From assembly GCA_023474015.1 (NCBI GenBank), contig JAMCYN010000148.1:1-7444 (forward strand): a stretch of 7,444 bases of DNA. The letters are read 5' to 3'. The DNA is from Armatimonadota bacterium. GTDB lineage: Bacteria > Armatimonadota > UBA5829. The notes beneath the pieces are model-generated. The model had not been told where the DNA came from and searched no databases. It saw only the letters and a list, made by a program, of their open reading frames with translations. Below, piece by piece: positions 1-6,536 of the stretch; the stretch's first letter is position 1; every line of letters begins with the position of its first letter. The position numbers were made by a program, and so were the translations under genes.

Positions 1-1
1 C

Positions 2-220
2 GATGGAGAACCCGGAGCGAAGTCTGTCTGGCAAGGCATAAGAAGACTCACTGACTTGATCGCAGGCAGGCAGATAGAACGACTCCTACCTGCCCACCTC
101 GCGCCGTCAAATGCGATAAAAGATCAGCCTTACAAAGGGGGGATTAAGGGGGGTTGGCACTTTATCCAGCGGCTGCTAGTGCGCGTTAGCAGCCAATCCG
201 ATCATAATCAGTTTGCTTAA
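2..220 (+). pseudogene. C-terminal tail of a probable IS4-type transposase, running past its natural end
   Basis: Reading frame 2 is open from the left edge to a TAA at 218-220. Its first 30 or so residues include PGAKSVWQGIRRLTDLIAG, which resembles the conserved C-terminus of IS4-family DDE transposases (a PG...W.G..RL.DL..G pattern); this is recognition from memory, not a search. IS4 transposases normally stop a few residues after this block, whereas here the frame runs about 40 more residues through a G-rich repeat and over the 3' end of the opposing gene. That suggests the natural stop is lost and only a remnant remains. The rest of the gene, including the catalytic residues, lies outside the window. 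The coding signal beyond about position 95 is not credible. Confidence 0.42.
115..166. repeat. G-rich direct repeat inside a short inverted repeat
   Basis: Two head-to-tail copies of AAGGGGGG(A)TT lie at 135-145 and 146-155. They are bracketed by GATAAA (115-120) and its reverse complement TTTATC (161-166). The G6-ATTAA-G6 arrangement resembles G-rich dispersed motifs found in intergenic DNA of many environmental bacteria (from memory). It lies between the transposase remnant and the 3' end of the metalloprotease-like gene, so it may be part of a degraded mobile element. The 6-base arms could be chance. Confidence 0.4.
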
Positions 221-922
221 CCGGCTCGCCGTCCTGGCCCACTTGGCGTCGGGATGATTGTATCGATAGGTGTCCAGCACCGCCGGCGCGAGGATCATCG
301 CCCCGACCCATCGCTCGTTCCACCCCAGCGCGTCCGCCATTCCTTTCGTGTCGCGCTCGTTGGGACCGGTGCCCGCGAAGGCGGTGGCGGCGTAACCCAC
401 GGTCAGCCAGAAGCTGAATGTGGCCATACCCTTCAGAAACGGCTTGTCCTCCTCGCGCAGATTTGGATGGCTGGTCAGCAGCCATTCATCGATGAGACCT
501 TGGGCGTTGAAGCCCGCCGAGGCCGTGATGTAGTGCTCGTGAGGGTTCAAGCGACGCCCAGGTTCAATGGTGAAAAAGGGAATCGGTCCGTAGTGCACGG
601 GCTTTGTATAGGGGTCGGTGTCCATGGCGTAGTTGGTGATCAGATGGCCGGTCTCGTGTCCCAGCAGCGCGACGAAAGCACCCTCGAAAAACCTTGTGGG
701 ATTGCCTGCCCATTTGCCGAGCGGACGAGTCGGCGCCTTTGCGGGAGCTTTCTTCATTTGGTCCGAAGCGGACTTCGACGCATCCAGTGGCGGGACCTCG
801 ATCTTCTGTCCACTGCCATGGGGCTGATTGAACTCGATGGTTAAATCGACGGCTCCCCATGCGCCCAACGATAGGCACACCATCGTAAACGTGGCAGCCA
901 CCGCGAAAACTTCCAACTTCAC
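176..922 (-). CDS. Exported HExxH zinc-metalloprotease-like protein of unknown family
   Basis: 248 residues. The start is GTG at 922: the codon just upstream is an in-frame TAA, and AGGAAGG (936-930) sits 7 bases before it. Residues 1-24 form a Sec signal peptide or anchor (short basic start, hydrophobic core, AWGA). Residues 30-70 are a Pro/Lys/Ala linker. HETGH at 89-93 matches the HExxH zinc site of gluzincin-type metallopeptidases: two zinc-binding His and a catalytic Glu. The third ligand is unclear; NPHEH (126-130) or the Gln/Glu-bearing segment near 139-147 (FNAQGLIDE) are candidates. Hydrophobic stretches near 165-184 and 206-216 could pack in or on the membrane. I recall similar unnamed conserved proteins in other phyla, with HExGH, a GPxPFF block, and a C-terminal LDTYRY..PDAKW segment, but no characterised member. 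The activity is inferred from one motif. It has its own promoter and is divergent from the M16 peptidase gene. Confidence 0.8.
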   Translation of the reverse strand: MKLEVFAVAATFTMVCLSLGAWGAVDLTIEFNQPHGSGQKIEVPPLDASKSASDQMKKAPAKAPTRPLGKWAGNPTRFFEGAFVALLGHETGHLITNYAMDTDPYTKPVHYGPIPFFTIEPGRRLNPHEHYITASAGFNAQGLIDEWLLTSHPNLREEDKPFLKGMATFSFWLTVGYAATAFAGTGPNERDTKGMADALGWNERWVGAMILAPAVLDTYRYNHPDAKWARTASRLSKLIMIGLAANAH

Positions 923-969
923 TTAACGACCTTCCTGTCCGTGGCTGAGATTGTGACATCCACGCTGCT

Positions 970-999
970 ATTCTAGCTCCAGCGGGGCACAACGGTCAA
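970..999 (-). promoter_or_regulatory. Sigma70-type promoter for the HETGH gene
   Basis: On the minus strand, TTGACC (999-994) and TAGAAT (975-970) are separated by 18 bases. Each hexamer matches the consensus at five of six positions. The predicted start is near 963, giving a leader of about 40 bases before the GTG at 922. It lies in the 173-base divergent gap shared with the M16 gene. Confidence 0.62.
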
Positions 1000-1017
1000 A
1001 CAGGCACATGCAATGGG

Positions 1018-1023
1018 TATTAT
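1018..1023 (+). promoter_or_regulatory. Possible -10 box for the M16 peptidase gene
   Basis: TATTAT lies 73 bases upstream of the chosen M16 start. No convincing -35 element sits 16-18 bases before it; the best fit, GTCAAA at 995-1000, overlaps the -35 box of the opposing promoter. A promoter must lie in or near this gap if the gene has its own, but this assignment is weak. Confidence 0.25.
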
Positions 1024-1095
1024 TTGGAAAGAAACTGGAAGGTATGAGCGCGGAACCGTCGTATGCATATTAGAAGAACGCACACGGAGGCAACA

Positions 1096-3846
1096 ATGTC
1101 CACAAGACCATATGGCAAAATCGGCGGCTTGGTTATCTTGGCGCTGCTGATCCAGGCAATAGCGATCACGGGCGCTTTGGCGCAAGAGTCGGGAGTATAT
1201 CAGACCAAGCTCGCTAACGGGCTCACAGTACTTATCAAGGAATCGCACGCCGCCCCGGTGTTCACGGCGCAGGTGTGGTTCAAGGTCGGCTCCCGCAACG
1301 AGTATAACGGCATCACCGGCATCTCGCACATGCTGGAGCACATGCTCTTCAACACGAGCAAGAACTTCAAAAAGGGCGAGATCAGCGATATGGTCCGCAA
1401 ACGCGGCGGGATCGAGAACGCCGCCACATGGACCGATTTCACCTACTACTGGCAGCTTCTCTCCAGCGAGAACCTCGACTTTTCACTCAAGACCTTGGCC
1501 GAGCGTGTCGGCAATGCCAAGCTGCTGGATAAAGAGCTGCAAAACGAGCGCACAGTCGTGCTCTCCGAACTCCAGGGCCACGAGAACGAGCCCGACAGCC
1601 TGCTCTATTACGCAGTGATGGCGCAGGCGTTCAAGGCGCATGCCTACCACTGGCCGACCATCGGCTGGCAGTCGGATGTCGAGCATATAGACGACCAGCA
1701 GCTCCAGCACTACTATCACACATATTATCATCCCAACGACGCCACGCTGGTGCTGGTCGGTGATGTCGATAAGGACGTAGCCCTGCCCCTGATCAAGAAA
1801 TATTTCGGCTCCACGCCCGCCGCTAAGCTCCCGAGGCCGCCCTATACCACCGAGCCCCGGCAGCGGGGCGAGCGAACGGTCACCATACGCCAGTCGGGCA
1901 ACGCGGAGAGAGTTATGCTGGGTTATCACATCCCCGCGCTAATCGACGAGGACAGCTACGCCCTGCGCGTGGTGGATCAGATATTAAGCGGCGGCAGGTC
2001 GGGACGGCTCTATCAGGCGCTCGTTGAAAAGCAGCTCGCGACCTCCACATGGTCCATGTCCGGCGAACGCAGGGATCCCGCGCTATTTATGATCGCGGCG
2101 ACCGCCAGGCAGGGCGTGTCGGCGGACCAGTTGGAGAAGGCGATACTGGATGAGGTCGAGAAACTCAAGTCCACGCCTCCCACCGAACGCGAGATGCAGG
2201 CCGCGAAGAACCAGCTCGAAGCTTACTTCATATTTCAGAACGACAGCGTCTCCGATCAGGGCGAGCAGCTCGGCTATTACAACACACTCGCGTCGTGGAC
2301 GTATCTCAACACTCTGATCCCAAAGGTTAAGGCGGTCACCCCCGAGCAGGTGCAAAACGTCGTCAAAAAGTATTTCAATCGGGACAACATGACCGTAGGC
2401 AAGTTCATCCCCACCGCCCGCCCAGTGCCGGGCGGAGCGGGCGCGGGACCTATGGGACCGGCGCGGAAGTATTCGGAGGATAGCACCCACTCCCTCGCCC
2501 CTGGGGGTGAGGGGGGAAAGCGCAACTACGGAGCGTCTCACCCTCACCCTAACCCTCTCCCTCCAGGGAGAGGGAATTCCGTTGTGAAGCCGACGCGGGT
2601 TGTGCTCGACAACGGCATCATCGTGATCGTGCAGGAGAACCACTCGAACCCGACAATCGCCATCAACGGCAACGTGAAGGCGGGGGGCTACTTCGATCCC
2701 AAGGGCAAGGAGGGCGTCGCGAGCCTGACCGCCGAGATGCTCGGTCGCGGGACAGAGAAGCGGCCGGCGCTGGAGCTTGCGAGCGCGGCGGAGTTTGTGG
2801 GAGCTAGCGTGGGCGCGTCGGCGGATGATGAGTCCGCGCATTTCACCGCGAAGTCGCTTTCCAAGGACTTCCCCCTGATGCTCGATTTGCTCTCGGATGA
2901 GCTGCGCAACGCGTCGTTTCCCGAGGACCAGTTCGTCAAGGCCAGGGGCGAGGAGTTGTCGGGGCTCGAGGAGAGCAAGGAGTCGCCCAGGGCGCGTGCT
3001 ATGCGCGCGTTCTACAACAACGTTTTCCCGCCCGGCCACCCTTATCACCAGCTCACTTTCGATGAGGCCGCCGGCGAGCTGAAAACGATCACCCGTGATG
3101 ACCTGGTCGCGTTCCACAAGGCCTATTATCGCCCGGACACGATGATTATCGCTATCTCCGGTGATGTCAAGGCAGACGACGCTATCAAACAGGTGAAGAA
3201 ATTCTTCGGCGACTGGCGGGCTACGGGACCAACTCCTAAGATGGACATTCCCAAGGTCCTTCCGGGGGGCGAGTCCAAGCGAGTGGTGATCCCGATGATG
3301 GACAAGAGCGAGGTTGATGTCGTCTTCGGCCACCCGATGGGGATTCGCAGGTCCGACCACGACTTCTACGCCGCGCGGGTGATGAACCAGATTCTGGGCG
3401 GCGGCGGCGCGCTCGGCAGCATCCTCGGCGACCAGATTCGCGAAAAGCGCGGGCTCGCTTACGATGTCTATTCCACCTTCGACGCCAACATCGGCGCTGG
3501 ACCGTGGTATGCGGCGCTGGGCACAAACCCCAAGCATGTGGACCAGGCCGTGGACACTCTGAAATCCGAGATTGCCAAGTATGTGAAGAATGGCGCAACC
3601 CCCAAGGAATATGAGGAGGCGCGGGAGTTCATCATCGGCGTCTTCCCGATCGCGCTGGAGACTAACGAGGGCATGGCTCGGGTGCTGTTGAACGCAGAGT
3701 TCTACGGCCTGGGGATGGACTATCTGACGAACTACGCGAAGATATACCGTTCCGTGACCCTGGCCCAGGTCAACGCCGCCGCTAAGAAGTATCTCCGCCC
3801 CGACGCGGCGACACTTGTGATCGCGGGGCCTTACAGCGGGAAGTAG
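1096..3846 (+). CDS. Exported tandem M16 (insulinase/pitrilysin-type) zinc peptidase
   Basis: 916 residues from ATG 1096, chosen because GGAGG (1086-1090) lies 5 bases upstream; an ATG at 1063 in the same frame lacks such a site. Residues 1-30 are a signal peptide ending ALAQ, so the protein is probably periplasmic or envelope-bound. Unit 1 (about 36-440) has the inverted zinc motif HMLEH at 78-82, with a downstream Glu, best E158 in TVVLSEL, as third ligand. Unit 2 (about 498-916) has GVASLTAEMLGRG where HxxEH would be, so it is non-catalytic, but it keeps the REKRGLAYDVYS block (782-793) that helps bind substrate in M16 enzymes. One active and one inactive half is the family's usual clamshell; the two are often separate adjacent genes, and about 900 residues is normal for a fusion. 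The linker at about 464-494 (HSLAPGGEGG, then SHPHPNPLPPGRGN) is the translation of a palindromic repeat. Substrate unknown; a peptide-degrading or processing role is inferred. Confidence 0.93.
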   Translation: MSTRPYGKIGGLVILALLIQAIAITGALAQESGVYQTKLANGLTVLIKESHAAPVFTAQVWFKVGSRNEYNGITGISHMLEHMLFNTSKNFKKGEISDMVRKRGGIENAATWTDFTYYWQLLSSENLDFSLKTLAERVGNAKLLDKELQNERTVVLSELQGHENEPDSLLYYAVMAQAFKAHAYHWPTIGWQSDVEHIDDQQLQHYYHTYYHPNDATLVLVGDVDKDVALPLIKKYFGSTPAAKLPRPPYTTEPRQRGERTVTIRQSGNAERVMLGYHIPALIDEDSYALRVVDQILSGGRSGRLYQALVEKQLATSTWSMSGERRDPALFMIAATARQGVSADQLEKAILDEVEKLKSTPPTEREMQAAKNQLEAYFIFQNDSVSDQGEQLGYYNTLASWTYLNTLIPKVKAVTPEQVQNVVKKYFNRDNMTVGKFIPTARPVPGGAGAGPMGPARKYSEDSTHSLAPGGEGGKRNYGASHPHPNPLPPGRGNSVVKPTRVVLDNGIIVIVQENHSNPTIAINGNVKAGGYFDPKGKEGVASLTAEMLGRGTEKRPALELASAAEFVGASVGASADDESAHFTAKSLSKDFPLMLDLLSDELRNASFPEDQFVKARGEELSGLEESKESPRARAMRAFYNNVFPPGHPYHQLTFDEAAGELKTITRDDLVAFHKAYYRPDTMIIAISGDVKADDAIKQVKKFFGDWRATGPTPKMDIPKVLPGGESKRVVIPMMDKSEVDVVFGHPMGIRRSDHDFYAARVMNQILGGGGALGSILGDQIREKRGLAYDVYSTFDANIGAGPWYAALGTNPKHVDQAVDTLKSEIAKYVKNGATPKEYEEAREFIIGVFPIALETNEGMARVLLNAEFYGLGMDYLTNYAKIYRSVTLAQVNAAAKKYLRPDAATLVIAGPYSGK
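2490..2574 (+). repeat. Double-hairpin dispersed palindrome inside the M16 gene
   Basis: Two GC-rich hairpins stand about 40 bases apart. The first pairs CCCTCGCCCC (2492-2501) with GGGGTGAGGG (2504-2513), with one G-T wobble. The second pairs CCCTCTCCCT (2553-2562) with AGGGAGAGGG (2565-2574) perfectly. In addition, CCCTCACCCT (2541-2550) can pair with the 3' arm of the first at nine of ten positions. The segment has the look of the CCCTCACCC..AACCCTCTCCC repeats scattered through many bacterial genomes, known for yielding PHPNPLP-type peptides. Here it stays in frame and supplies roughly 30 residues of the linker between the two M16 units. Confidence 0.75.
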
Positions 3847-3896
3847 CGGAGGACTCGGAGCACGACATGGTCCGGCGCGGCGCACGAACACGTTCC

Positions 3897-3910
3897 CTCC
3901 CCCGGGGGAG
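3897..3910. repeat. Short perfect GC palindrome after the M16 gene
   Basis: CTCCCCC followed directly by GGGGGAG forms a perfect 14-base palindrome about 50 bases past the M16 stop codon. Its composition resembles half of the double-hairpin element within that gene. No T-run follows on either strand, so it is more likely a repeat relic than an intrinsic terminator, though it could slow or process the 3' end of the M16 transcript. Confidence 0.45.
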
Positions 3911-3973
3911 AGAGCCTATATGCCAACGTTCCATTTTAGTACGATTCCCGAGCTGTTACGCGTCAAATAGCTG

Positions 3974-4003
3974 TTGCTCAGAAATGTCGGATTGTGGTAT
4001 AAT
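3974..4003 (+). promoter_or_regulatory. Extended -10 promoter for the 120-residue protein gene
   Basis: A perfect TATAAT (3998-4003) is preceded directly by TGG (3995-3997), the extended -10 form. A partial -35, TTGCTC (3974-3979), stands 18 bases upstream. Transcription would begin near 4010, leaving a leader of about 107 bases before the TTG start at 4117. Confidence 0.65.
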
Positions 4004-4010
4004 TCTTGTG

Positions 4011-4088
4011 CCTGTCGATGGTTCAGTCGATCCACGTTCAGACAGGTTCCCAACGATTATGAGTGCATGCCGGTCGCGCGCGGGCCGG
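4011..4088 (+). other. Structured 5' leader with two possible hairpins
   Basis: The predicted leader contains CCTGTC (4011-4016) pairing with GACAGG (4041-4046), and a second GC-rich hairpin at 4070-4088 (CCGGTC with GGCCGG, one G-T pair). Neither covers the ribosome site at 4106-4111. I match it to no known riboswitch; it may be simple leader folding. Confidence 0.3.
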
Positions 4089-4116
4089 AGATGAAGAGAG
4101 ACAGCGGAGGAATCAA

Positions 4117-4479
4117 TTGGCGGAAAAAGGCAAACTTAGTAAGACCGCGAGAGCCTCGACCCACTTTGGTCAGGGCGAGGCAAAGGCCGCGGTTGTAGAG
4201 AACGACAGCTCCAGAGGCAAGGTATTCGTGGAGGTGAAGAAGCTGCTCATGGAGGCCAGCATCGGCTTCCAGAATCTCAGCTCCAGCCACCCGATCATTG
4301 TGAACAAGGGCAGCTTCGATGCCGCCGTGACGGTGGTCAAGGGCGCTTTGGTCGAAGGCGATAGCGCTCGTTATCGCGTCGAGAAGGAAGAGCCCGGCCA
4401 GGCTGTGCTACTGGAAAATACCCCCAAGGAGCCCGGCAAGGTTGTTATCAGGGAGAGCCCGTTCGCCTGGTATGCATAG
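4117..4479 (+). CDS. Unrecognised 120-residue protein
   Basis: The start is TTG at 4117, chosen because GGAGGA (4106-4111) sits 5 bases upstream; an earlier in-frame GTG at 4063 would add 18 Arg-rich residues and has no such site. I do not recognise the family. There is no signal peptide or membrane segment, so it should be cytoplasmic. The first 30 residues are basic and polar (AEKGKLSKTARAS). A more hydrophobic core follows (KVFVEVKKLLMEASIGF, about 34-50) and then strand-like alternating segments (PIIVNKGSFDAAVTVVKGAL, RYRVEKEEPGQAVLLE). It ends RESPFAWYA. The charged start and small beta-rich body could suit nucleic-acid or ligand binding, but that is speculation. It has its own promoter upstream and a terminator 22 bases downstream, so it is probably monocistronic. 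The ribosome site and promoter make a real gene likely. Confidence 0.75.
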   Translation: MAEKGKLSKTARASTHFGQGEAKAAVVENDSSRGKVFVEVKKLLMEASIGFQNLSSSHPIIVNKGSFDAAVTVVKGALVEGDSARYRVEKEEPGQAVLLENTPKEPGKVVIRESPFAWYA

Positions 4480-4501
4480 GTGATGTTCGGCGGAAGAGTT
4501 T

Positions 4502-4537
4502 AACGGCCTGTTCGACGCTCGGTGGACAGGCCGTTTT
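4502..4537 (+). terminator. Intrinsic terminator after the 120-residue protein gene
   Basis: AACGGCCTGT (4502-4511) pairs perfectly over 10 bases with ACAGGCCGTT (4526-4535) around a 14-base loop. The arm runs into a short T-tract (4534-4537). It begins 22 bases after the TAG at 4477-4479. The short T-run suggests partial read-through is possible into the next gene, which starts only 18 bases later. Confidence 0.75.
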
Positions 4538-4554
4538 ATCATGGTGGGGTTACG

Positions 4555-5931
4555 TTGAGCTTCTTGCGGTCGCTGATTCTTAGGTTCGCGCTGGTGAGTC
4601 TGCTGGTGGTCGGGGCCGCGTCTTCGTCGCCATCCGATGCCGCGACAGGGCGCGCCGTATCACTCAGAGCGCTTTCGGCGGCGGTGAAGTCCGGAAGCTC
4701 CAGGCAGGCCATATACTTGTGCGGAATAACCAAGGTCAACGGCTACCTGGTGGACACCAAGACCCAAGACATCATACTCATCGGCGAGGTGAACCCAGCG
4801 CTGCCGCCGCTCTACCTCGATGACTTCGTCGTCGCCCTCAGAAATGTTTGGCTGGCCTACGCGCCGGTGAGAGGGCGCATTCGATACTACTCCGCACCAG
4901 GTTGCTCAATCGACCCCAACCCGAAGACCCTGCGCGGTTTGCAGGATGTCGGCGACAAGATAAACACCGCCCAAAGCGCCGAGGAGATGAAGCAGTGTCT
5001 TGAGGACTGGCGCGCCGTCGGCGGCAGGCCCCAGAAAGTGCGAGTGATGGGCGTGCCCTACGATACTCGGTTCGCGAAGGTGATGGTGGGCGCGGACTAT
5101 TACATGAAGCGGCTCGTGAACGGCTCGGTGTCGCTGGGGATCGACGGCTTCGAGAGCCTGACCGATCTGACTATCAGAGCATCGAGAGGCGAGCTCATCG
5201 CGGGGAAAAGAGTGAGCGTTGCGGCGCAGTCGCTGAACAGGTTCTGGTTCTGCCCCGGAGATACTACTTTTGAGGAAGAAGACGGCGTGGTCCTGCTGCG
5301 TAGCTGCCGCGTGCAACTGCTCACTGAAGAGGAGTTCCTCACCGAGCACGACTCGGTGACCGGGATGGGACGCCCGAGCCCTCTCGCCAAGCATTTCGCC
5401 GTAAGCTTCACGAATAAATACGCCGACATAGCCTCAGCCAGGCCGATCTACAAGGAGCTTGAAGGGCTGTTCCGGTTCGTGGGGATAGCCAGGCTGATGC
5501 GGGAACCGGAGGCACGACGCGCGGCCAGGGCGAGTCTGGGGTACCTTCTGAATGCGTACCGCGTCAATAACGTCCCTGTGAGCAGGGAGGTTCCCGGACT
5601 GGTCAATATCAAGGATTTCACCAGGGAAGAACAGACGCCGGACGGCACGGCATCGGCGAGGGCGCTGCTTCCGAGCTGCGGGGGAGTGAGCATTGATATC
5701 CGGCCCAGGCGGATAAGGACCGTCTCCCGCCCGGCACGCTCCTCGCGGCCATCCGTCCAGGCTTCAATACCCATTTCTTCTTCAACGCCCGCCGCCAAGC
5801 CTTCGGTTCGGGCATCGGATCATGCTCTTGTTCCCGCGCGGCGTGTGACCAGCCTAAGAAAGACGGTGCTGAGCGCGCGTAAGAGCACGGGGGCGCTGGT
5901 CTGGGATTTTCCGATAAGCTCGGGAAAGTAG
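4555..5931 (+). CDS. Exported DUF1598-like protein
   Basis: 458 residues from TTG 4555, preceded by GGTGGGG (4543-4549) at 5 bases. A longer form from GTG 4522 would start inside the upstream terminator hairpin and spoil the signal peptide, so it is less likely. Residues 1-30 are a clear Sec signal (SFLRSLILRF, hydrophobic core, then a Ser/Ala-rich region). The middle matches what I remember of DUF1598 proteins, common in Planctomycetota: VRVMGVPYDTRFAKVMVGADYYMKR (about 162-186), then RFWFCPGD (229-236), a QLLTEEEFL segment (254-262) and LAKHFAVSFTNKYADI followed by PIYKELEGLFR (277-307). The domain has no known function. The tail after about 380 is rich in Arg, Ser, Pro and Ala, basic and probably disordered. 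The gene sits 7 bases before cobO and is likely co-transcribed. No separate promoter is visible, so expression may rely on read-through or on a promoter within the upstream gene. Confidence 0.82.
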   Translation: MSFLRSLILRFALVSLLVVGAASSSPSDAATGRAVSLRALSAAVKSGSSRQAIYLCGITKVNGYLVDTKTQDIILIGEVNPALPPLYLDDFVVALRNVWLAYAPVRGRIRYYSAPGCSIDPNPKTLRGLQDVGDKINTAQSAEEMKQCLEDWRAVGGRPQKVRVMGVPYDTRFAKVMVGADYYMKRLVNGSVSLGIDGFESLTDLTIRASRGELIAGKRVSVAAQSLNRFWFCPGDTTFEEEDGVVLLRSCRVQLLTEEEFLTEHDSVTGMGRPSPLAKHFAVSFTNKYADIASARPIYKELEGLFRFVGIARLMREPEARRAARASLGYLLNAYRVNNVPVSREVPGLVNIKDFTREEQTPDGTASARALLPSCGGVSIDIRPRRIRTVSRPARSSRPSVQASIPISSSTPAAKPSVRASDHALVPARRVTSLRKTVLSARKSTGALVWDFPISSGK

Positions 5932-5938
5932 GGAACTG

Positions 5939-6466
5939 ATGCCAAACTCAGGACGCATATTGATCTTTACCGGCGACGGCAAGGGCAAGACGACCGCCGC
6001 GCTTGGGATGGCGCTGCGCGCGAGCGGCCACGGTTTGCGTGTGAAGATAATTCAATTCGTCAAAGCCGATTCCTCTGTCGGAGAGATTGCCGCTGTCGAG
6101 AGCCTGCCCGGTGTCGAGATCGTCCAGACCGGACGCGGGTTTCTGCCCGCCGATACGAGTCCGGCGATCGAGGCCCATCGCGAAGCGGCTAATGAGGGTC
6201 TGCGAATGGCCGGGGAAGCGCTGAGATCGGGTGATTATGACCTGGTTGTCCTCGATGAGATTTGCTTCGCGGTCGCCAGGAAGCTGCTCGACGAAAACGA
6301 GGTGATCGAGGTCGTCAAGCGAGCGGACCCGAACACGACCGTCGTAATGACCGGCCGTGGCGCCGCCGACGCTCTGGTCGATATTGCGGACACCGTAACG
6401 GAGATGCGCGTCATTAAACATGCAATGTCGGAGAGCCGGCCCGCGCAAAGGGGTGTGGAGTACTGA
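5939..6466 (+). CDS. cobO: Cob(I)yrinic acid a,c-diamide adenosyltransferase (CobO/BtuR/CobA type)
   Basis: 175 residues, ATG at 5939, 7 bases after the preceding stop, with only a weak AGGGA upstream; translation may be coupled to the preceding gene. The enzyme transfers the adenosyl group of ATP to Co(I) of corrinoids, making the Co-C bond of adenosylcobalamin in synthesis or salvage, in the cytoplasm. The Walker A variant GDGKGKTT is at 12-19, IIQFVK at 37-42, the Walker B-like LVVLDEI at 102-108, TGRGA at 138-142, and the family's C-terminal pattern IKHAM...AQRGVEY at 159-175. All hallmark segments of the BtuR/CobO family are present. The length is slightly below E. coli BtuR (196), mainly because it lacks the N-terminal extension. 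No other cobalamin gene and no cobalamin riboswitch is visible in this window. Confidence 0.95.
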   Translation: MPNSGRILIFTGDGKGKTTAALGMALRASGHGLRVKIIQFVKADSSVGEIAAVESLPGVEIVQTGRGFLPADTSPAIEAHREAANEGLRMAGEALRSGDYDLVVLDEICFAVARKLLDENEVIEVVKRADPNTTVVMTGRGAADALVDIADTVTEMRVIKHAMSESRPAQRGVEY

Positions 6467-6474
6467 CTTGTGGC

Positions 6475-6509
6475 AAAAAACATGGCAGCCCGCACAAGGC
6501 GGGCTGCCA
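6475..6509 (-). terminator. Intrinsic terminator reading leftward, between cobO and the small membrane protein
   Basis: TGGCAGCCCGC (6483-6493) and GCGGGCTGCCA (6499-6509) form a perfect 11-bp stem with a 5-base loop. On the minus strand the hairpin is followed, after two bases, by six T (complement of A6 at 6475-6480), the classic intrinsic form. It would end the transcript of the 6605-6892 gene. On the plus strand no T-run follows, so it is at best a weak terminator for cobO. Confidence 0.8.
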
Positions 6510-6536
6510 CATCGAAAGGAGAGAAGGTATACTACC

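Noticed and set aside
254..844. 196-codon plus-strand frame opposite the HETGH gene
   Set aside because: No ribosome site or recognisable domain; Arg-rich shadow. The minus frame has promoter, ribosome site, signal peptide and zinc motif.
2083..3891. 602-codon open frame on the minus strand opposite the M16 gene
   Set aside because: It is the antisense shadow of a GC-rich gene: Arg/His/Leu/Val-biased composition, no domain, no ribosome site, and its PSPWRERVRVRVR stretch is just the antisense of the palindromic repeat.
3867..4198. Two short plus-strand frames (3867-4094 and 3974-4198) between the M16 gene and the 120-residue gene
   Set aside because: They run over the palindrome, the promoter and the leader, lack good ribosome sites and have Arg/Ser-rich composition.
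4480..4555. Cobalamin riboswitch ahead of the cobO operon
   Set aside because: The gap is only 75 bases and is occupied by a simple terminator; no B12-box-like sequence is visible.
4906..5394. 162-codon minus-strand frame opposite the DUF1598-like gene
   Set aside because: Composition is typical of an antisense shadow, no ribosome site, and the plus-strand frame has a signal peptide and recognisable domain.
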